DNA from: Lentisphaerae bacterium RIFOXYA12_64_32
Lineage (GTDB): Bacteria > Verrucomicrobiota > Lentisphaeria > Oligosphaerales > YB12-FULL-65-16
NCBI GenBank assembly: GCA_001803235.1
Contig: MHBL01000116.1
Span: 1-64,000, forward strand
DNA: 64,000 nucleotides
Direction of reading: 5' to 3'
Part shown: piece by piece, positions 37,301 to 47,600 of the stretch
How the letters are laid out: each line of letters begins with the position of its first letter
Numbering within the stretch: the stretch's first letter is position 1
The notes under the pieces: model-generated
Told to the model about the DNA's origin: nothing
Databases searched by the model: none
Seen by the model: only the letters and a program-made list of their open reading frames with translations
Position numbers and translations under genes: made by a program

Positions 37301-40300
37301 CACGGGCACGGTCAACTACCGCGCCGTCCAGTCCATCGACGTCACGTTCAGCAAGTCGATGGCCGTGGCGAGTTTTCAGACCACCGACTTCACCCTGACC
37401 GGTCCCGACGGCGCCGTGACGATCACGTCGATCACCAAGCTGAGCGACACCCAGTACCGCGTTAACTTCGCCTCGCAGACGGTGCTGGGGACCTACACGC
37501 TGAACGTCGGTCCGGATGTCACCGACACGGTCGGCAGTCCCATGAGCAACGTGTACACCGGCACACTGACCACGCAAGTCGTCGGGCCGTACATCACAGC
37601 CATCACACCGTCAGGCAACACCAATGACCAGAACTTGACCGCTCTGATGTTGACGCTATCCGGGCCGGTGGTCGCCGACGGTGCGAACTCCGCAACCACC
37701 TACACTCTGCTGTCGCTGGGCGCCAACCGCGCCGTGGGCGGCGGCGACGACACCGAGATCACCGCGACCCCGGCCTACACCGACGGCACGACCGAGATCA
37801 CACTGAACCTGGCGTCGGCACTCCCGGAAGGGCTGTACCAGTTGACGGCACGCAATGGCGCCACCTGCCTGCGCGACGCGAACGGCCTGCCGCTCGACCA
37901 GACCCGTGACGGGATTGGCGACGACTACGTCACCGCCCTGAACGTCGACTTCACCGCACCGACGGTGACCGGCGTCTATGCCGGAACGGCCCTGTCCTTT
38001 GATGGCACCAACGACTACCTGGTCACACCGAACCTCAAGAGCCTGTTCACCGATAATTCAATGACGATTGAGTTGTGGTTCAACGCCACCAGCGCGGGCG
38101 TGATCGCGTCCGAACTGAGCACCGCGACCCCGAACTCGTCGTCTCACGACAGCCAGATCGAGATTCTCTCGACCGGCGAAGTGAAGGTGCGCGTCTGGAA
38201 CCTGACGGCTGTCAGTTTGGGCAAGGTCAACTTCGGCGAGTGGCACCAGGTGGTGTTGCGCTACAATCGCACGACGCAGGTCCTGGACGGATTCCTGGAT
38301 GGCGTCGAGGCCGCGACCGATTCGTCCGGGATCCGTAGCGTCTTCTCGAGCGAGTACTACGCTTTCGGCGCGGCCGACAGCACGAACCTGGGCAGCGGCG
38401 CGTTCTTCAAGGGCCGCATCGACGAGATCCGCATCTGGAACACCGCCCGGGCCGCCGAAGACATTCAGGCGGACATGGGTCACACCCTGACCGGAACCGA
38501 GTCCGGCCTGATGGCCTACTACCGACTGGACAGCGGCACCGGTTCGACCGCATACGACGCCACCGCCAACGCGAAAAACGCGACCCTGGGCGGCGCCGCG
38601 GGAACGCAGCCAGCCTGGAGCACCAACCCGGCGCCCATCGCCAGCCGCATGCTGACGGTGCTGTTCAATGACGTGAGCGGCATGGACCAGACCTCCGGGA
38701 CCAACGTCGCGAACTACCAGCTCTCGTCGAGCGGAGGCGACGGCGTGTTCGGCAACGGGGATGACGTGCTGATCGGCGCGCCGACCGGCGTGAGCTACAA
38801 CGCCAGCCTGGGGCTGGCGGTGCTCACGTTCGCTTCGGACTTCACGGATGAGTTCTACCAACTGACCATCGTTGGCGCCGGTGGTGTGACGGATGTGGCG
38901 GGCAACGAGGTCGGTGATGGCGCCGGGTACACCAGCGGCGCTCTGCCGGTTGCGGTCACCGCAACGACCGTGACCGCCGACCTCCAGGCCGCGAGTGATT
39001 CCGGCAGTTCCTCCACCGACAACCTCACCAACGTGACCAGCCCGACCTTCGACGTCACCGTCAACAAACCCGGGACGATCGAGGTCGATTTCACCAACGA
39101 CGGCACGTTCGACACCAGCCTCGTGGTCGATGCGCCGAGCACGTATTCGTTCACGCCTTCGACGGCCTATGCCGACGGCACGCCAACGGTCAACGCCAAG
39201 TTCACGCCGTGGGTGGGCGAGGCGGTCTCCAGCAGCCTGCAGATGACCATCGACACGCACGGGCCGCAGGTCACGGCCGTTTCGCAGGTGCTGCTCCTGC
39301 CCTGTTTCCAAAGCTCGGCATCGTTCTCCGAAGCGGTCGATCCGGCCAGTTTCACGGTTGACGACACGTGGCTTACCGGGTCGACCAGGACCGACCTTGG
39401 CACGGCGCTGAGCATCACCGGCTCCGGGACCAGCTTCGCGGTCAACTTCACGCCGCTCACCACCGCCGGGGACTACACGCTCACGCTCGGCCCGGACATC
39501 CGCGACCTGGCCGGCAACCAGATGGACCAGAACAGCGACGGCACCAACGGCACGCCCGAACTCGACATTTACACCGATTCCTTCAGCCTCGTCGGGTCGT
39601 TGACGCCGGGCCTGTGGGTGACGCGCCTGGTCCCGACCGGCGGCACCGGCCACCCCTTCGACAAGATGGAGATTGTCTTCAGCCAGCCGGTCCAGGACGA
39701 CACGTTCACGGCGGACGATGTCCAGCTCACCGATGCCACCGGCGCAACGATCAACCTGGTGGCGCTGCGCAAGCTCGGCCCGCAGTGGTATGAGCTGGAC
39801 TTCAGCGGCCTGACCGGCGCGGCCATCTACACCCTCTCCGTCGGGCCGAATATCCTCAGCGACCCTGCCGGGCAGGCCATGAACCAGGACCATGACGCCA
39901 CCCCGGGCGAGGCCGCGGACGACGCGTTCGTCGCCAGGCTGGTGGCAACCGCCGCCAATATCGGCGAACTCGACACCAGTTACGACGGCAAGAACCTGAT
40001 CGTCTACGGCGTCAGCGTCCTCCTCGACGGCACGCGCAGCCTCGGCGGCGTCGAACTGCTCGCCGGCTCGACCCTCACGCACTCCGCCACCTCCTCGATC
40101 CGTGCGTACCAGATGGCCTGGACCATCCGCGACCTGCTCTGGATCGACAGCACGTCCAAGATCGACGTCTCCGGCATGGGCCAGATCGCCGGGCGCGGCG
40201 TCGGTTTCCGCACCAGCACCGCGCCGACGACCATGGGCGGCGGCAGTTACGGCGGCCTGGGTTCGATCGGCACCAGCGGCGGCGCCACCAATTCGGCCTA

Positions 40301-43300
40301 CGGCGACTATCTTGATCCGGCCTATTGGGGCACCGGCGGCGGCGCGACCGAGAGCGGCGGCGCCGGCGGCGGCCTGGTCCGGATCTCCACCGGCACCGCG
40401 CTGCTCAGCGGCTCGATCCTCGCCAACGGCGGCAATGCGCACCAGGGCGGCAGCGGCGGCGCGATCAAGCTCACGGTCGGAACACTGCTCGGGGCCGGCA
40501 CCATCTCTGCCAACGGCGGCAATACGACACACGATGGCGGCAGCGGCGGCGGCGGTCGCGTTGCCATCTACTACGACACGCTGGACGCCGCCTTCGACGT
40601 CTCCAAAGTGACCGCGCACGGCGGCAGCGGCTGGGGCGAGGCAGGTGCGGTCGGGACCGTCTACCTGAAGAACGACTCCGGCGAAGGCGTGCTGCGCCTC
40701 GACAGCCACAGCACGACGGCCGGACGCTGGACACCGCTGGGCACGTCTGCGGACTCCGCATTCACGGTGGACCGGCTTGTCCTCAATGGCAGTGGTGTGG
40801 TGGCAGCGCCCGAGCACCAGATGCCGCTCCAGGTGGGGAACCTCGACATCCTGAACGGCGCCATGCTGACGCACCAGGCAACCACCACGACGCAGGCCTA
40901 CTCGCTGCTCTTGACGGTGACGGATGACCTCACGATTGACTCCACCTCGAAGATCGACGTCTCGAACCGCGGCTACCTGATCGGGCGCACGCTGGGGAAC
41001 ACAACGTCCGGCGCAGCGGCGGCCCACGCGGGGGGCAGCTACGGCGGCTATGGCAGTTCGGACAGCGGTGCGACCAACGCGACCTACGGCGACTTCAGCG
41101 ATCCGAACGAACTCGGCTCCGGCGGCGGCACGACCTGGAGCAACGGCGGCTCGGGCGGGGGCCTGGCCCGCATCACGGTTGGCGGCACGGCCACGATCAA
41201 CGGTTCGATCTCGGCCAACGGCGGCGACGGCTGGACTAACAACAACGCGGCCGGCAGCGGCGGCGGCATCAGGCTTAGCGCCGGGACCCTGGCCGGCAGC
41301 GGCACGCTTTCCGCCAACGGCGGCAACGGCGTGAACTACTATAGCCTGGGCGGGTCCGGTGGCGGCGGCCGTATCGCTGTCTATTACGACACAGTCAATG
41401 GGTTTGACACCGCGACGAAGGTCACCGCGCACGGCGGGACTGGCGGCGCGGGTTCGGCGGCCGTGGGCACGGTCTACTTCAAAGACAACGCCGGCGAAGG
41501 CGAACTCCGGGTTGACAGTCACGGCGCCGCGACGGGCGTCTGGACCCCGATCGGCAGTTCCGCGGACTCCGCCGTCGCGGTGGACCGGCTGGTGATCACC
41601 GGCAGCGGCGTCGTCGCCGCGCCCGAGCATCAGTTGTCGATTCAGGCGGGCCGCCTCGACATCCTGAACGGCGCCATGCTGACCCACCCGACAACCACTG
41701 CGACGCAAGCCTACTCACTGCTTCTGACCGTGACCGGCAACCTGACCCTCGATTCGACCTCGACGATCGATGTGTCCAACCGCGGCTATCTCATCGGCCG
41801 GACGAACGGCAACAGCACGAGCGGCGCCGCCACTCGGATGGCCGGCGGCAGTTACGGCGGGCTCGGCAGCGACCCCGCGGACGGTGATCCGAATTGGGTG
41901 TATGGCGATTACCGCGATCCGAATGAACTCGGGTCTGGCGGCGGTACGGCCTGGGGCAGCGGCGGTTCGGGCGGCGGCTTGGTGCGGCTCTCGGTCGGGG
42001 GTACCGCGACCATCAACGGCTCGATTCTCGCCAACGGCGGCAGCGGCTGGGCTGGCGGCAACGCCGCCGGCAGCGGCGGCGGCATCATGCTGAGCGTCGG
42101 CGCCTTGGCCGGCAGCGGCACCATCTCGACCAACGGCGGCAACGGTGTGGATTGGTACTCCCAGGGCGGCAGCGGCGGCGGCGGCCGCATCGCGGTGTAC
42201 CACAACACGATCGACGGCTTCGACACCTCGACGAACATCACCGCCAACGGCGGCAACGGCGGCGTGGGTGCTGCCGCGGTAGGCACCGTGTATCTGAAGG
42301 ACAACGCCGGCGAAGGCGTGCTCCGGATTGACAGCCACGGCGCCGCGACGGGCATGTGGACGCCGCTCGGACAAAGTGCGGACTCCGCATTCGCGGTCGA
42401 CCGATTGGTGATCACCGGCAGTGGCGTCGTGGCCGCGCCCGAGCACCAGATGCCGATTCAGGCGAACAATGTCGAGATTCGGAACAGCTCGATTCTTACC
42501 CACCGGGTCACGACGGCGGCGCAGGAGTACTCGCTGACGTTGACCATTACCGGCAGCCTGATCATCGATTCCACCTCGACGATTGATGTCTCGAACCGCG
42601 GCTATCTGATTGGGCGCACGCTGGGGAACGCGACCGCGGGCGCGGCGGCGAATCACGCTGGCGGCAGCTATGGCGGTTACGGCAGTTCTGACGACGGTTC
42701 CACCAACGCGGTGTACGGCAGCTATCCGGAGCCGAACGAACTCGGGTCCGGCGGCGGCACGACTTGGGGCGGCGGCGGCAGCGGCGGCGGCCTGGCGCGC
42801 ATCACGGTGACCGGGACCGCGACCCTTGACGGCTCGATCCTCGCCAACGGCGGCAGCGGCTGGGCTGGCGGCAATGCCGCCGGCAGCGGCGGCGGCATCA
42901 TGCTGAACGTCGGCACCCTGACCGGCAGCGGCACGATTTCGGCCAACGGCGGGAACGGTGTCAACTGGTACGCCTTGGGCGGCAGCGGCGGCGGCGGCCG
43001 TATAGCCATCTACTACAATGACGCGAGCGGATTCGACATCACCACGCAGGTGACCGCGCACGGTGGCACGGGCGGCGCTGGCGCGGCGGCCGTCGGCTCT
43101 GTCTATCTCAAGCAGAACGGCGGCAGTGGCGTGCTGCGGCTCGACAGCCACGGCGCCAGTACGGGCGTGTGGACACCACTGGGCATCAGCTCCGACGCGG
43201 TGCTCCAGATGGACAGACTGGTCATTTCCGGCAACGGCGTCGTGGCGGCGCCCGAGCACGACATGGTCCTGGCCGCCAACGACGTCACGCTGCAGAACAG

Positions 43301-43655
43301 CGCCGTGTTGACCCACCGGTATGTCACCGCCACCCAGGAGTTCGGTCTGCGCTTGAATATCACCGGCGATCTGACCATCGATGCGTCTGCTATGATTGAT
43401 GTCTCGAACCGCGGCTATCTGATTGGGCGCACGTTCGGCAACACCACGTCGGGCGCGGCAGCGGCCCACGCCGGTGGCAGCTACGGCGGGTACGGCAGTT
43501 CCGACAGCGGCGCGACCAATGCGGTGTACGGCAGCTATCTCGATCCGAACGAACTCGGGTCCGGCGGCGGCACGTCCTGGAGCAGATCCTCGCCAACGGC
43601 GGCAGCGGCTGGGCTGGCGGGAACGCCGCCGGCAGCGGCGGCGCCATCAAGCTGA
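31317..43655 (+). CDS. Giant LEPR-XLL surface protein, N-terminal part up to a frameshift
   Basis: This reading frame of 4112 codons is the 5' part of a gene that continues in another frame to the window end. LEPRLLLSG at residues 15-23 is the LEPR-XLL motif of large surface proteins in planctomycete-like bacteria. In order: DUF2341 (about residues 369-465), a LamG domain (475-690), several PPC-type beta domains (DNA 33785-35290), SbsA-like Ig domains, one CARDB domain (35938-36290), an L-type lectin-like domain (36600-37240), a second LamG (37975-38640), more Ig-like domains, and five units of a Gly-rich repeat. A 64-base deletion in the fifth unit shifts the frame and gives a stop at 43653-43655. 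It is probably exported and adhesive. ATG 31317 is preferred to GTG 31299. Confidence 0.75.
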   Translation: MKQVGPKNLYSLESLEPRLLLSGETPLDAAAADLQQIPDVIVQAGASAELLNQQIPVLGQSIADLYNPAAQIQDLFAGLGTQNFQSPQDLATALDARPGVDATCATDGDGGFSLDVSVNGNFSTETPFQLTPEMTGDAEFAFAGDVRINGLWSLKLRILGDGQQDPQAALAIDPDHSGLLISLTVDEAGPATGTLGATQFDAGAPSLVLQAAGEVTFLVPAGHDRLLLQDIATRPASEFTRGNLTGHATLTAQLTETLNASNSPPVTLSLEWSDIQNLLTSGSNLADIRVAFGFPSTPSDSNPASSGPTAGGDSFAFAVAEISRDTDPFVIWEQTTDTDFGAGTLTNVSVSGTGSDASLTLTGFSFAYRRELTIHNYGDALSGYQLNVILSAVNFDFARTQADGDDIRFMDTDDTTPLSFWTEAWDAEAQTASIWVNVPTLAASSAKTIYLHFGNPDATDAASFDNTFGKNDAGAGLVAWYHMDEGTGTTLTDSSGNSHTGTLQSGPTWQSADGGGWGARADVSFGTGSYLSFDGTNDYVDLGSWFTYQDFTIGMWVKPSATQTAYATLIDNNHTDSQNWELQQNVSVTNNYVFGPAAGGGGGALCALTSGTWQYVTLTRDSGTGTNQLYVNGALVDSAVSNETTAVYANQYLRLARWGGGSRYWTGAMDELQIYNRVLTQPEIEALGERRQFVTDAPTVTVQAETSAAKDVYITPGTFVSAVFDTTSDTADYLTLRWTATTPAATMVRFQLRSADTAGGVSAATWYGPTSTSDYYTVTDTLINATNDLHRYVQWRVELSTTDVSATPVLNDVSIDYGNAFPAPLDQVTPAGSLVWHKSVSPTFADVGAFYYTLSLDAGQKVSLSIVPQDLSLQPGLELLSPAGASLSAVTASAAGQPAVLQNLAVATTGVYTLKVSNQAGTGVCTVDLWLNAALESEELGGTANDTPGTAQSMGESTLALGTTADRLAVIGATNGGSDDYYSFALSENQRATMAVNALDGGTVSISLYDANDNLLAMGMTGASNVTQFIRNFKAPTTGTYLVQVRGTTGVVYNLLVTRDATFDLEPNSSPDSAGGLDSDSLVVLGALKGGAATENEPNDSIATANDMTSSFSATGGNTYTGQATGSISTGTDADYFVIQASPGDSIVIDQGNGTLNDTYLYLYNRSGTQLAADDDAGPGYWSRITYTFGNANSNYAGEYYIRADAYSSGTGTYVLDVVLTTTTPLMGPDYYSFAATAGDVVTISTATPGDDAGEPVNTLNPSLTLFDSSGTQVAFDDNSGADGRNALLTYTIATTGVHRVKVAGAAGQGDYVLAVTGATGATSAVLTGTASSPANAATVTPFPATYRIDFSQPIRLDNVSASSLTVNGIAATGVSIVDGDSLLLDIAAADQGDATYTVTLAEGAASSVSGDALSAFSATFTVDRAGPRVTAQTPASTSDSPFSSIAFTFSRDINAATFTAADVVSFTGPGSTDLLSAITTVTGAGTDFTVTFNAQSLPGVYTMVLGPDIRDQVGNQMDQNDNGTSGEVGDTYTAIVTVQAPDLTIAGTVPTSANAGDQVEVSWTVTNSGAYDATKAWLDGVYFSVDGTFSADDTLLLSEDAAAHSPLAPAGFYTVTKTVTIPAWATGNPYLILVTDRTLTQGETDNTNNTYAAQILLDHVGPRVAGIDPRGTTNTAVSTIRVLFNEAIDPSTFTADDVTLTGPGGAVALAAQDPIAQVDARTFDITLAAPQTLDGTYTLTVGPDIADVYENAMDQGSSEVSWEPFSAQPVDMNLIGSAAWNAGGVLRLTPNSSSQTGGVFFQTPATAGAFEVEFDLTLAASGSAAEGMTFVVSDQATAIGGTGANLGYRNLAGKSFAVEFDVYNSGSGTYYDTNNNHIAIDWNGQFQNTMTAVPQSFVGTGTFHVLVTFDGTDLVTVTLRQPNGSGVQLSTHIATSAVPAQMYFGFTGATSGWSASQDVDNVTLRLDPTAVGDPAYQGTFTLDTTVPEVTDMSPTGTVNYRAVQSIDVTFSKSMAVASFQTTDFTLTGPDGAVTITSITKLSDTQYRVNFASQTVLGTYTLNVGPDVTDTVGSPMSNVYTGTLTTQVVGPYITAITPSGNTNDQNLTALMLTLSGPVVADGANSATTYTLLSLGANRAVGGGDDTEITATPAYTDGTTEITLNLASALPEGLYQLTARNGATCLRDANGLPLDQTRDGIGDDYVTALNVDFTAPTVTGVYAGTALSFDGTNDYLVTPNLKSLFTDNSMTIELWFNATSAGVIASELSTATPNSSSHDSQIEILSTGEVKVRVWNLTAVSLGKVNFGEWHQVVLRYNRTTQVLDGFLDGVEAATDSSGIRSVFSSEYYAFGAADSTNLGSGAFFKGRIDEIRIWNTARAAEDIQADMGHTLTGTESGLMAYYRLDSGTGSTAYDATANAKNATLGGAAGTQPAWSTNPAPIASRMLTVLFNDVSGMDQTSGTNVANYQLSSSGGDGVFGNGDDVLIGAPTGVSYNASLGLAVLTFASDFTDEFYQLTIVGAGGVTDVAGNEVGDGAGYTSGALPVAVTATTVTADLQAASDSGSSSTDNLTNVTSPTFDVTVNKPGTIEVDFTNDGTFDTSLVVDAPSTYSFTPSTAYADGTPTVNAKFTPWVGEAVSSSLQMTIDTHGPQVTAVSQVLLLPCFQSSASFSEAVDPASFTVDDTWLTGSTRTDLGTALSITGSGTSFAVNFTPLTTAGDYTLTLGPDIRDLAGNQMDQNSDGTNGTPELDIYTDSFSLVGSLTPGLWVTRLVPTGGTGHPFDKMEIVFSQPVQDDTFTADDVQLTDATGATINLVALRKLGPQWYELDFSGLTGAAIYTLSVGPNILSDPAGQAMNQDHDATPGEAADDAFVARLVATAANIGELDTSYDGKNLIVYGVSVLLDGTRSLGGVELLAGSTLTHSATSSIRAYQMAWTIRDLLWIDSTSKIDVSGMGQIAGRGVGFRTSTAPTTMGGGSYGGLGSIGTSGGATNSAYGDYLDPAYWGTGGGATESGGAGGGLVRISTGTALLSGSILANGGNAHQGGSGGAIKLTVGTLLGAGTISANGGNTTHDGGSGGGGRVAIYYDTLDAAFDVSKVTAHGGSGWGEAGAVGTVYLKNDSGEGVLRLDSHSTTAGRWTPLGTSADSAFTVDRLVLNGSGVVAAPEHQMPLQVGNLDILNGAMLTHQATTTTQAYSLLLTVTDDLTIDSTSKIDVSNRGYLIGRTLGNTTSGAAAAHAGGSYGGYGSSDSGATNATYGDFSDPNELGSGGGTTWSNGGSGGGLARITVGGTATINGSISANGGDGWTNNNAAGSGGGIRLSAGTLAGSGTLSANGGNGVNYYSLGGSGGGGRIAVYYDTVNGFDTATKVTAHGGTGGAGSAAVGTVYFKDNAGEGELRVDSHGAATGVWTPIGSSADSAVAVDRLVITGSGVVAAPEHQLSIQAGRLDILNGAMLTHPTTTATQAYSLLLTVTGNLTLDSTSTIDVSNRGYLIGRTNGNSTSGAATRMAGGSYGGLGSDPADGDPNWVYGDYRDPNELGSGGGTAWGSGGSGGGLVRLSVGGTATINGSILANGGSGWAGGNAAGSGGGIMLSVGALAGSGTISTNGGNGVDWYSQGGSGGGGRIAVYHNTIDGFDTSTNITANGGNGGVGAAAVGTVYLKDNAGEGVLRIDSHGAATGMWTPLGQSADSAFAVDRLVITGSGVVAAPEHQMPIQANNVEIRNSSILTHRVTTAAQEYSLTLTITGSLIIDSTSTIDVSNRGYLIGRTLGNATAGAAANHAGGSYGGYGSSDDGSTNAVYGSYPEPNELGSGGGTTWGGGGSGGGLARITVTGTATLDGSILANGGSGWAGGNAAGSGGGIMLNVGTLTGSGTISANGGNGVNWYALGGSGGGGRIAIYYNDASGFDITTQVTAHGGTGGAGAAAVGSVYLKQNGGSGVLRLDSHGASTGVWTPLGISSDAVLQMDRLVISGNGVVAAPEHDMVLAANDVTLQNSAVLTHRYVTATQEFGLRLNITGDLTIDASAMIDVSNRGYLIGRTFGNTTSGAAAAHAGGSYGGYGSSDSGATNAVYGSYLDPNELGSGGGTSWSRSSPTAAAAGLAGTPPAAAAPSS

Positions 43656-44690
43656 GCGTCGGCACCCTGACCGGCAGCGGCACGATTTCGGCCAACGGCG
43701 GCAACGGCGTGGATTGGTATGCGTTGGGTGGCAGCGGTGGCGGCGGCCGCATCGCCATCGACTACGACACACTCAACGGGTTTGACACGGCAAACAACGT
43801 CAGTGCCAAAGCCGGGACCGGCGGTGCCGGGGCTGCGGGGGTGGGCACCGCCTATGTGAAAAACAACAACGGCGAAGGTGTCTTGCGCCTGGACAGCCAC
43901 GCCGCCGCCACCGGCGTGTGGACGCCCCTGGGCGTAAGCACGGACACGGCGTTCACCGTGGACCATCTGATCCTCTCCGGCAGCGGCGTGACGGCGGCGC
44001 CGGAACACCAGATGCCGATTCTTGCCAACCAGATTGAGCTCCTGAACGGCGCGGTCCTTACTCATCAGTACACCACCGCTTCGGCGCAGTACTCGCTGCT
44101 GGTGACCGTCGCCGGCCAGCTCTACATCGACGCCACGTCCAGGATCGACGTCTCGAATCGCGGCTACCTGATCGGCAGAACCAACGGGAACACGACGGTT
44201 GGCGCCGCGCAACTGCAGGCCGGCGGCAGTTACGGCGGTTACGGCAGTTCGAGCAACGGCAGCACGAACGCGCTTTACGGCACGTCCACGGACCCGAACG
44301 AACTGGGCTCCGGGGGCGGCACGAGTTGGAGCAACGGCGGCAGCGGCGGCGGATTGATCCGGATCAACGCCGGCAGCATCACGCTCTACGGCGCGATCCG
44401 TGCCGATGGCGGCAGCGGCTGGAACGGCGCGAACGCCGGCGGCAGTGGCGGCGGGATCAAACTCGAAGTTGGCACGCTTGAAGGGACAGGCGCCATTTCC
44501 GCCAACGGCGGCAACGGTGTCGACTGGTACGCCTTGGGCGGCAGCGGCGGCGGCGGCCGCATCGCCGTGATCTACTGGGATGCCCTGACCCTGTCGCAGT
44601 CGAATATCACGGCCACCGGCGGTACCGGCGGCGCGGGCAACGGCGGCGTTGGCACCGTCTACATTGCGTCGACCGCCCAGGAAACCGTGC
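39955..44690 (+). repeat. Six-unit Gly-rich internal repeat of about 813 bases
   Basis: The landmark IDVS(N)RGYLIGRT recurs at 40161, 40953, 41766, 42582, 43395 and 44144, giving spacings of 792, 813, 816, 813 and 749. Each unit of about 271 residues also contains GGSYGGYGSS, ANGG(S/N)G, GSGGGGRIA and VVAAPEHQ. Units 2-5 are very alike at nucleotide level, implying recent duplication. Unit 5 is 64 bases short, which breaks the frame. Confidence 0.88.
43584..43585 (+). other. 64-base deletion and frameshift junction
   Basis: From GGCGGCACG to the conserved GATCCTCGCC, units 2 and 4 both need 87 bases and unit 5 has 23. Unit 5 jumps from TGGAGCA to GATCCTCGCC. Sixty-four is not a multiple of three, so translation leaves frame and stops at 43655, while the original frame resumes at 43586. 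Confidence 0.85.
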
Positions 44691-47600
44691 CGCCGTTTGT
44701 GGTCGGGTATGAACCCACCGGGGAAGTATACCAACCCGTTTCAACCCTCATTCTGTACTTCAGCGAAGCGATCAGTTCGGACACCTTCACCCCTGCTGAT
44801 GTGACCATTCTCAACCCTGCAGGCGCCGCCATCAGCGGTATTCAGGTCACGCAGTTGGCCGCCGACCAGTACGAGATCGGCTTCGCCGCGCAGACGCTTG
44901 ACGGCCAGTACACGGCCACCATTGGGCCGAACATCACCGACATGGTCGGCAACCCCATGAGCGCGGCCCTGGTGGCGCAGTTTGCCATCAACAGGTCCGG
45001 CCCCAGAATCCTGAGCATGTCGCCCTCGCAGCAGGTCTATACCGCCTTTGACAGCATTGACCTGACCTTTGACAGCGCGATCATGGCCGACAGTCTCCGT
45101 ACCGATGATGTGGTCCTGACCACGCCGACCGGCAGTACGGTCACCGTTACGCAAGTCACCAAGGTCAGTTCCACCGTCTATCGTATTTCATTCGCGCGCC
45201 AGGCCCTGGAGGGCGCCTACACACTGGTGCTGGGCCCAGGCATAACCGACCTGTCCGGCAACCTGATGAACCAGGACGCGGACCTGATCAACGGCGAAAC
45301 CGCGGACGCCTTCTCGGCGGAGTTCGTCCAGTACCTGCCGGACCTGGTTGTGTCCGGCGCCACCGTGCCGGCGTACGGCGTGGCAGACCAGTCGATCCAA
45401 GTCACCTGGACAGTCACCAACTCCGGGCATGCGACCGCCAGCAACGACTGGACGGACGCGTTCTACCTCTCAACGGACGCCGTACTCGACGGCGGCGACA
45501 CGCTTCTGGCGACCGAGAGTGTTGCCTCCTACACGCCGCTGGCGATTGGCGCCTCGTACCAACTCACCAAGAGCGTAGCCATTCCCAAGACCGCCACGCC
45601 GGGCGCGAAATACGTGATCGTCGTTACGGACAAGAACGACGACCAGTGGGAGATCAGCAACACCAACAACACACTGGCCGCGGCCATCGAGGTCAAAGCG
45701 ATCGCGCCCGACCTGGTGACTGCGAACTCCGCAGAAGGCGAGCCCGGCTACACGGGGTATGACGTGTTCAACGACACGGGTGCCGACCAGACCAAGAGCC
45801 AGGGCGTCATTGCCGGGGCGACGGCGGTCTACCTCGTGAAAGTGCAGAACTACACCTCCGCCGCGGAGAGCTACACGCTGACAGGCACGGCCGGCGCCTC
45901 GAACTGGACGATCCGGTACTTTGACGCGGCCACCGGCGGCACCGAGATCACCGCGGCCATCACCGGCGCCGGGTGGAGCACCGGGTCGCTTGCCGCCAGC
46001 ACCGGGGCCACGGTCCTGCGAGTCGAGGCCACCCCGGGCGTGGCCCTGACCGTTGGTGCCGAGAACGAACTGCTGGTCCACGCGGTCGCGGCGGACTCGA
46101 CCCGGTTCGACACGATCAAGGCTGGCACGACCGTGGCGCTCGAGGACCGCTCGGTTTACACCAACGACTTCGAGACCTCGGCGGGCACACAGTGGTCGAC
46201 GACGAGCACCGACACCACGCCGACCGGCGGCCGCAAGTTCCTCGGGCGGTTCGGCAACGAAACCGTGACGCTGACGGTCGGCGGCCTGCCCGATCACTCG
46301 CACGTGACCGTGGCGTTCGACCTGTACGTCATTCAGTCGTGGGACGGGAACGCCACCGGCACCGGGCCGGACATCTTCGACCTGAGCATCTCCGGCGGCG
46401 AGACGCTGCTGCACTCGACCTTTGCCCTCTACTCCGGCACACTCCAGAGCTTCCCGCGCGAGTACCCGGACGCCGCCAACCCGACCTACACCGGCGCGAC
46501 CGAGAGCAACACCCTCGGCTACACCTTCAACAGCACTGCGATGGACGCGGTCTACCATCTGGTTTTCACGTTCGAGCACCGGGACGGTACTGTGGTGCTG
46601 AACTTCGCGGGGCTCAATCTGCAGGGCACGGGGGACGAGAGCTGGGGCCTGGACAACGTCAATGTGAACGTGGCCTCGACCGAACCGCCGCCGGACCTGA
46701 CCGTCACCACATCGAGCTCCGCAGCCACCGCGGCCTGGGGGCAGACGATCCCCATCTCCTGGACGGTCACCAACCACACGGACGATGGCAACCCGGCCCG
46801 CGGCCTCTGGTCCGACAAGGTCTACCTCTCCACGGACAACGTTCTCGGCGCTGACGATACGCTGCTGCTGACAACATCCGCCGCCGACTACTCGCCTCTG
46901 GCCAATGACGCGAGTTACACCCTGAACGGCAATATCACCCTCCCGGTCAGCGGCCCAGCCGGCAGCGTCTACCTGCTCTTCGTCGCCGACGCGACCAACG
47001 GCCAGGTCGAGGCCGACGAAACCAACAACGTCCGTGCCGTGTCCATCACGGTCCAGGCCCCGGACCTGAGTATCCCAGTGGTGACGTCGCCGGCCTCGGC
47101 CATGACCGGTCAGTCAATCTCAGTCTCCTGGCGCGTCGAGAACAACGGCACGTCCGCGACGACGGTGACCGCCTGGTCGGACCGCGTCTACCTCTCCGAC
47201 GACGCCGTGTTCGGCAACGACCAGACGTTGGGCACGTTCCCGCACAGCGGGGTGCTGGACGCCGGCGCCAGCTACGGCCAGGTGCAGAGCGTGCAGTTGC
47301 CGGTGACCATGACCGCCGGCACGTACTGGATCTTTGTCGAGACCGACGTGCTGGGTCAGGCGCCCGAGGCGCCTGCAGGCCTGGGCAACACCTGTGCCAG
47401 CGGCAACGCCACGGTGGTCACGCTCTCACCCGTCCCGGACCTCGTAGTCACCAACGTCACCATTCCTGGCACCGGCGGTGCCGGGCAGCCGCTCGAAGTG
47501 TCTTGGACGGTGGCGAACAACGGCAGCTACGCCGCCACCGCGCCATGGACCGACAGGCTCTATCTGTCCGCGGACGGCACCCTGCGCGACGCCACGCAAC

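Noticed and set aside
39955-44690. Gly-rich repeats considered as separate small genes or a mobile repeat
   Set aside because: They are in frame with the flanking adhesin domains and share the same reading direction and composition.
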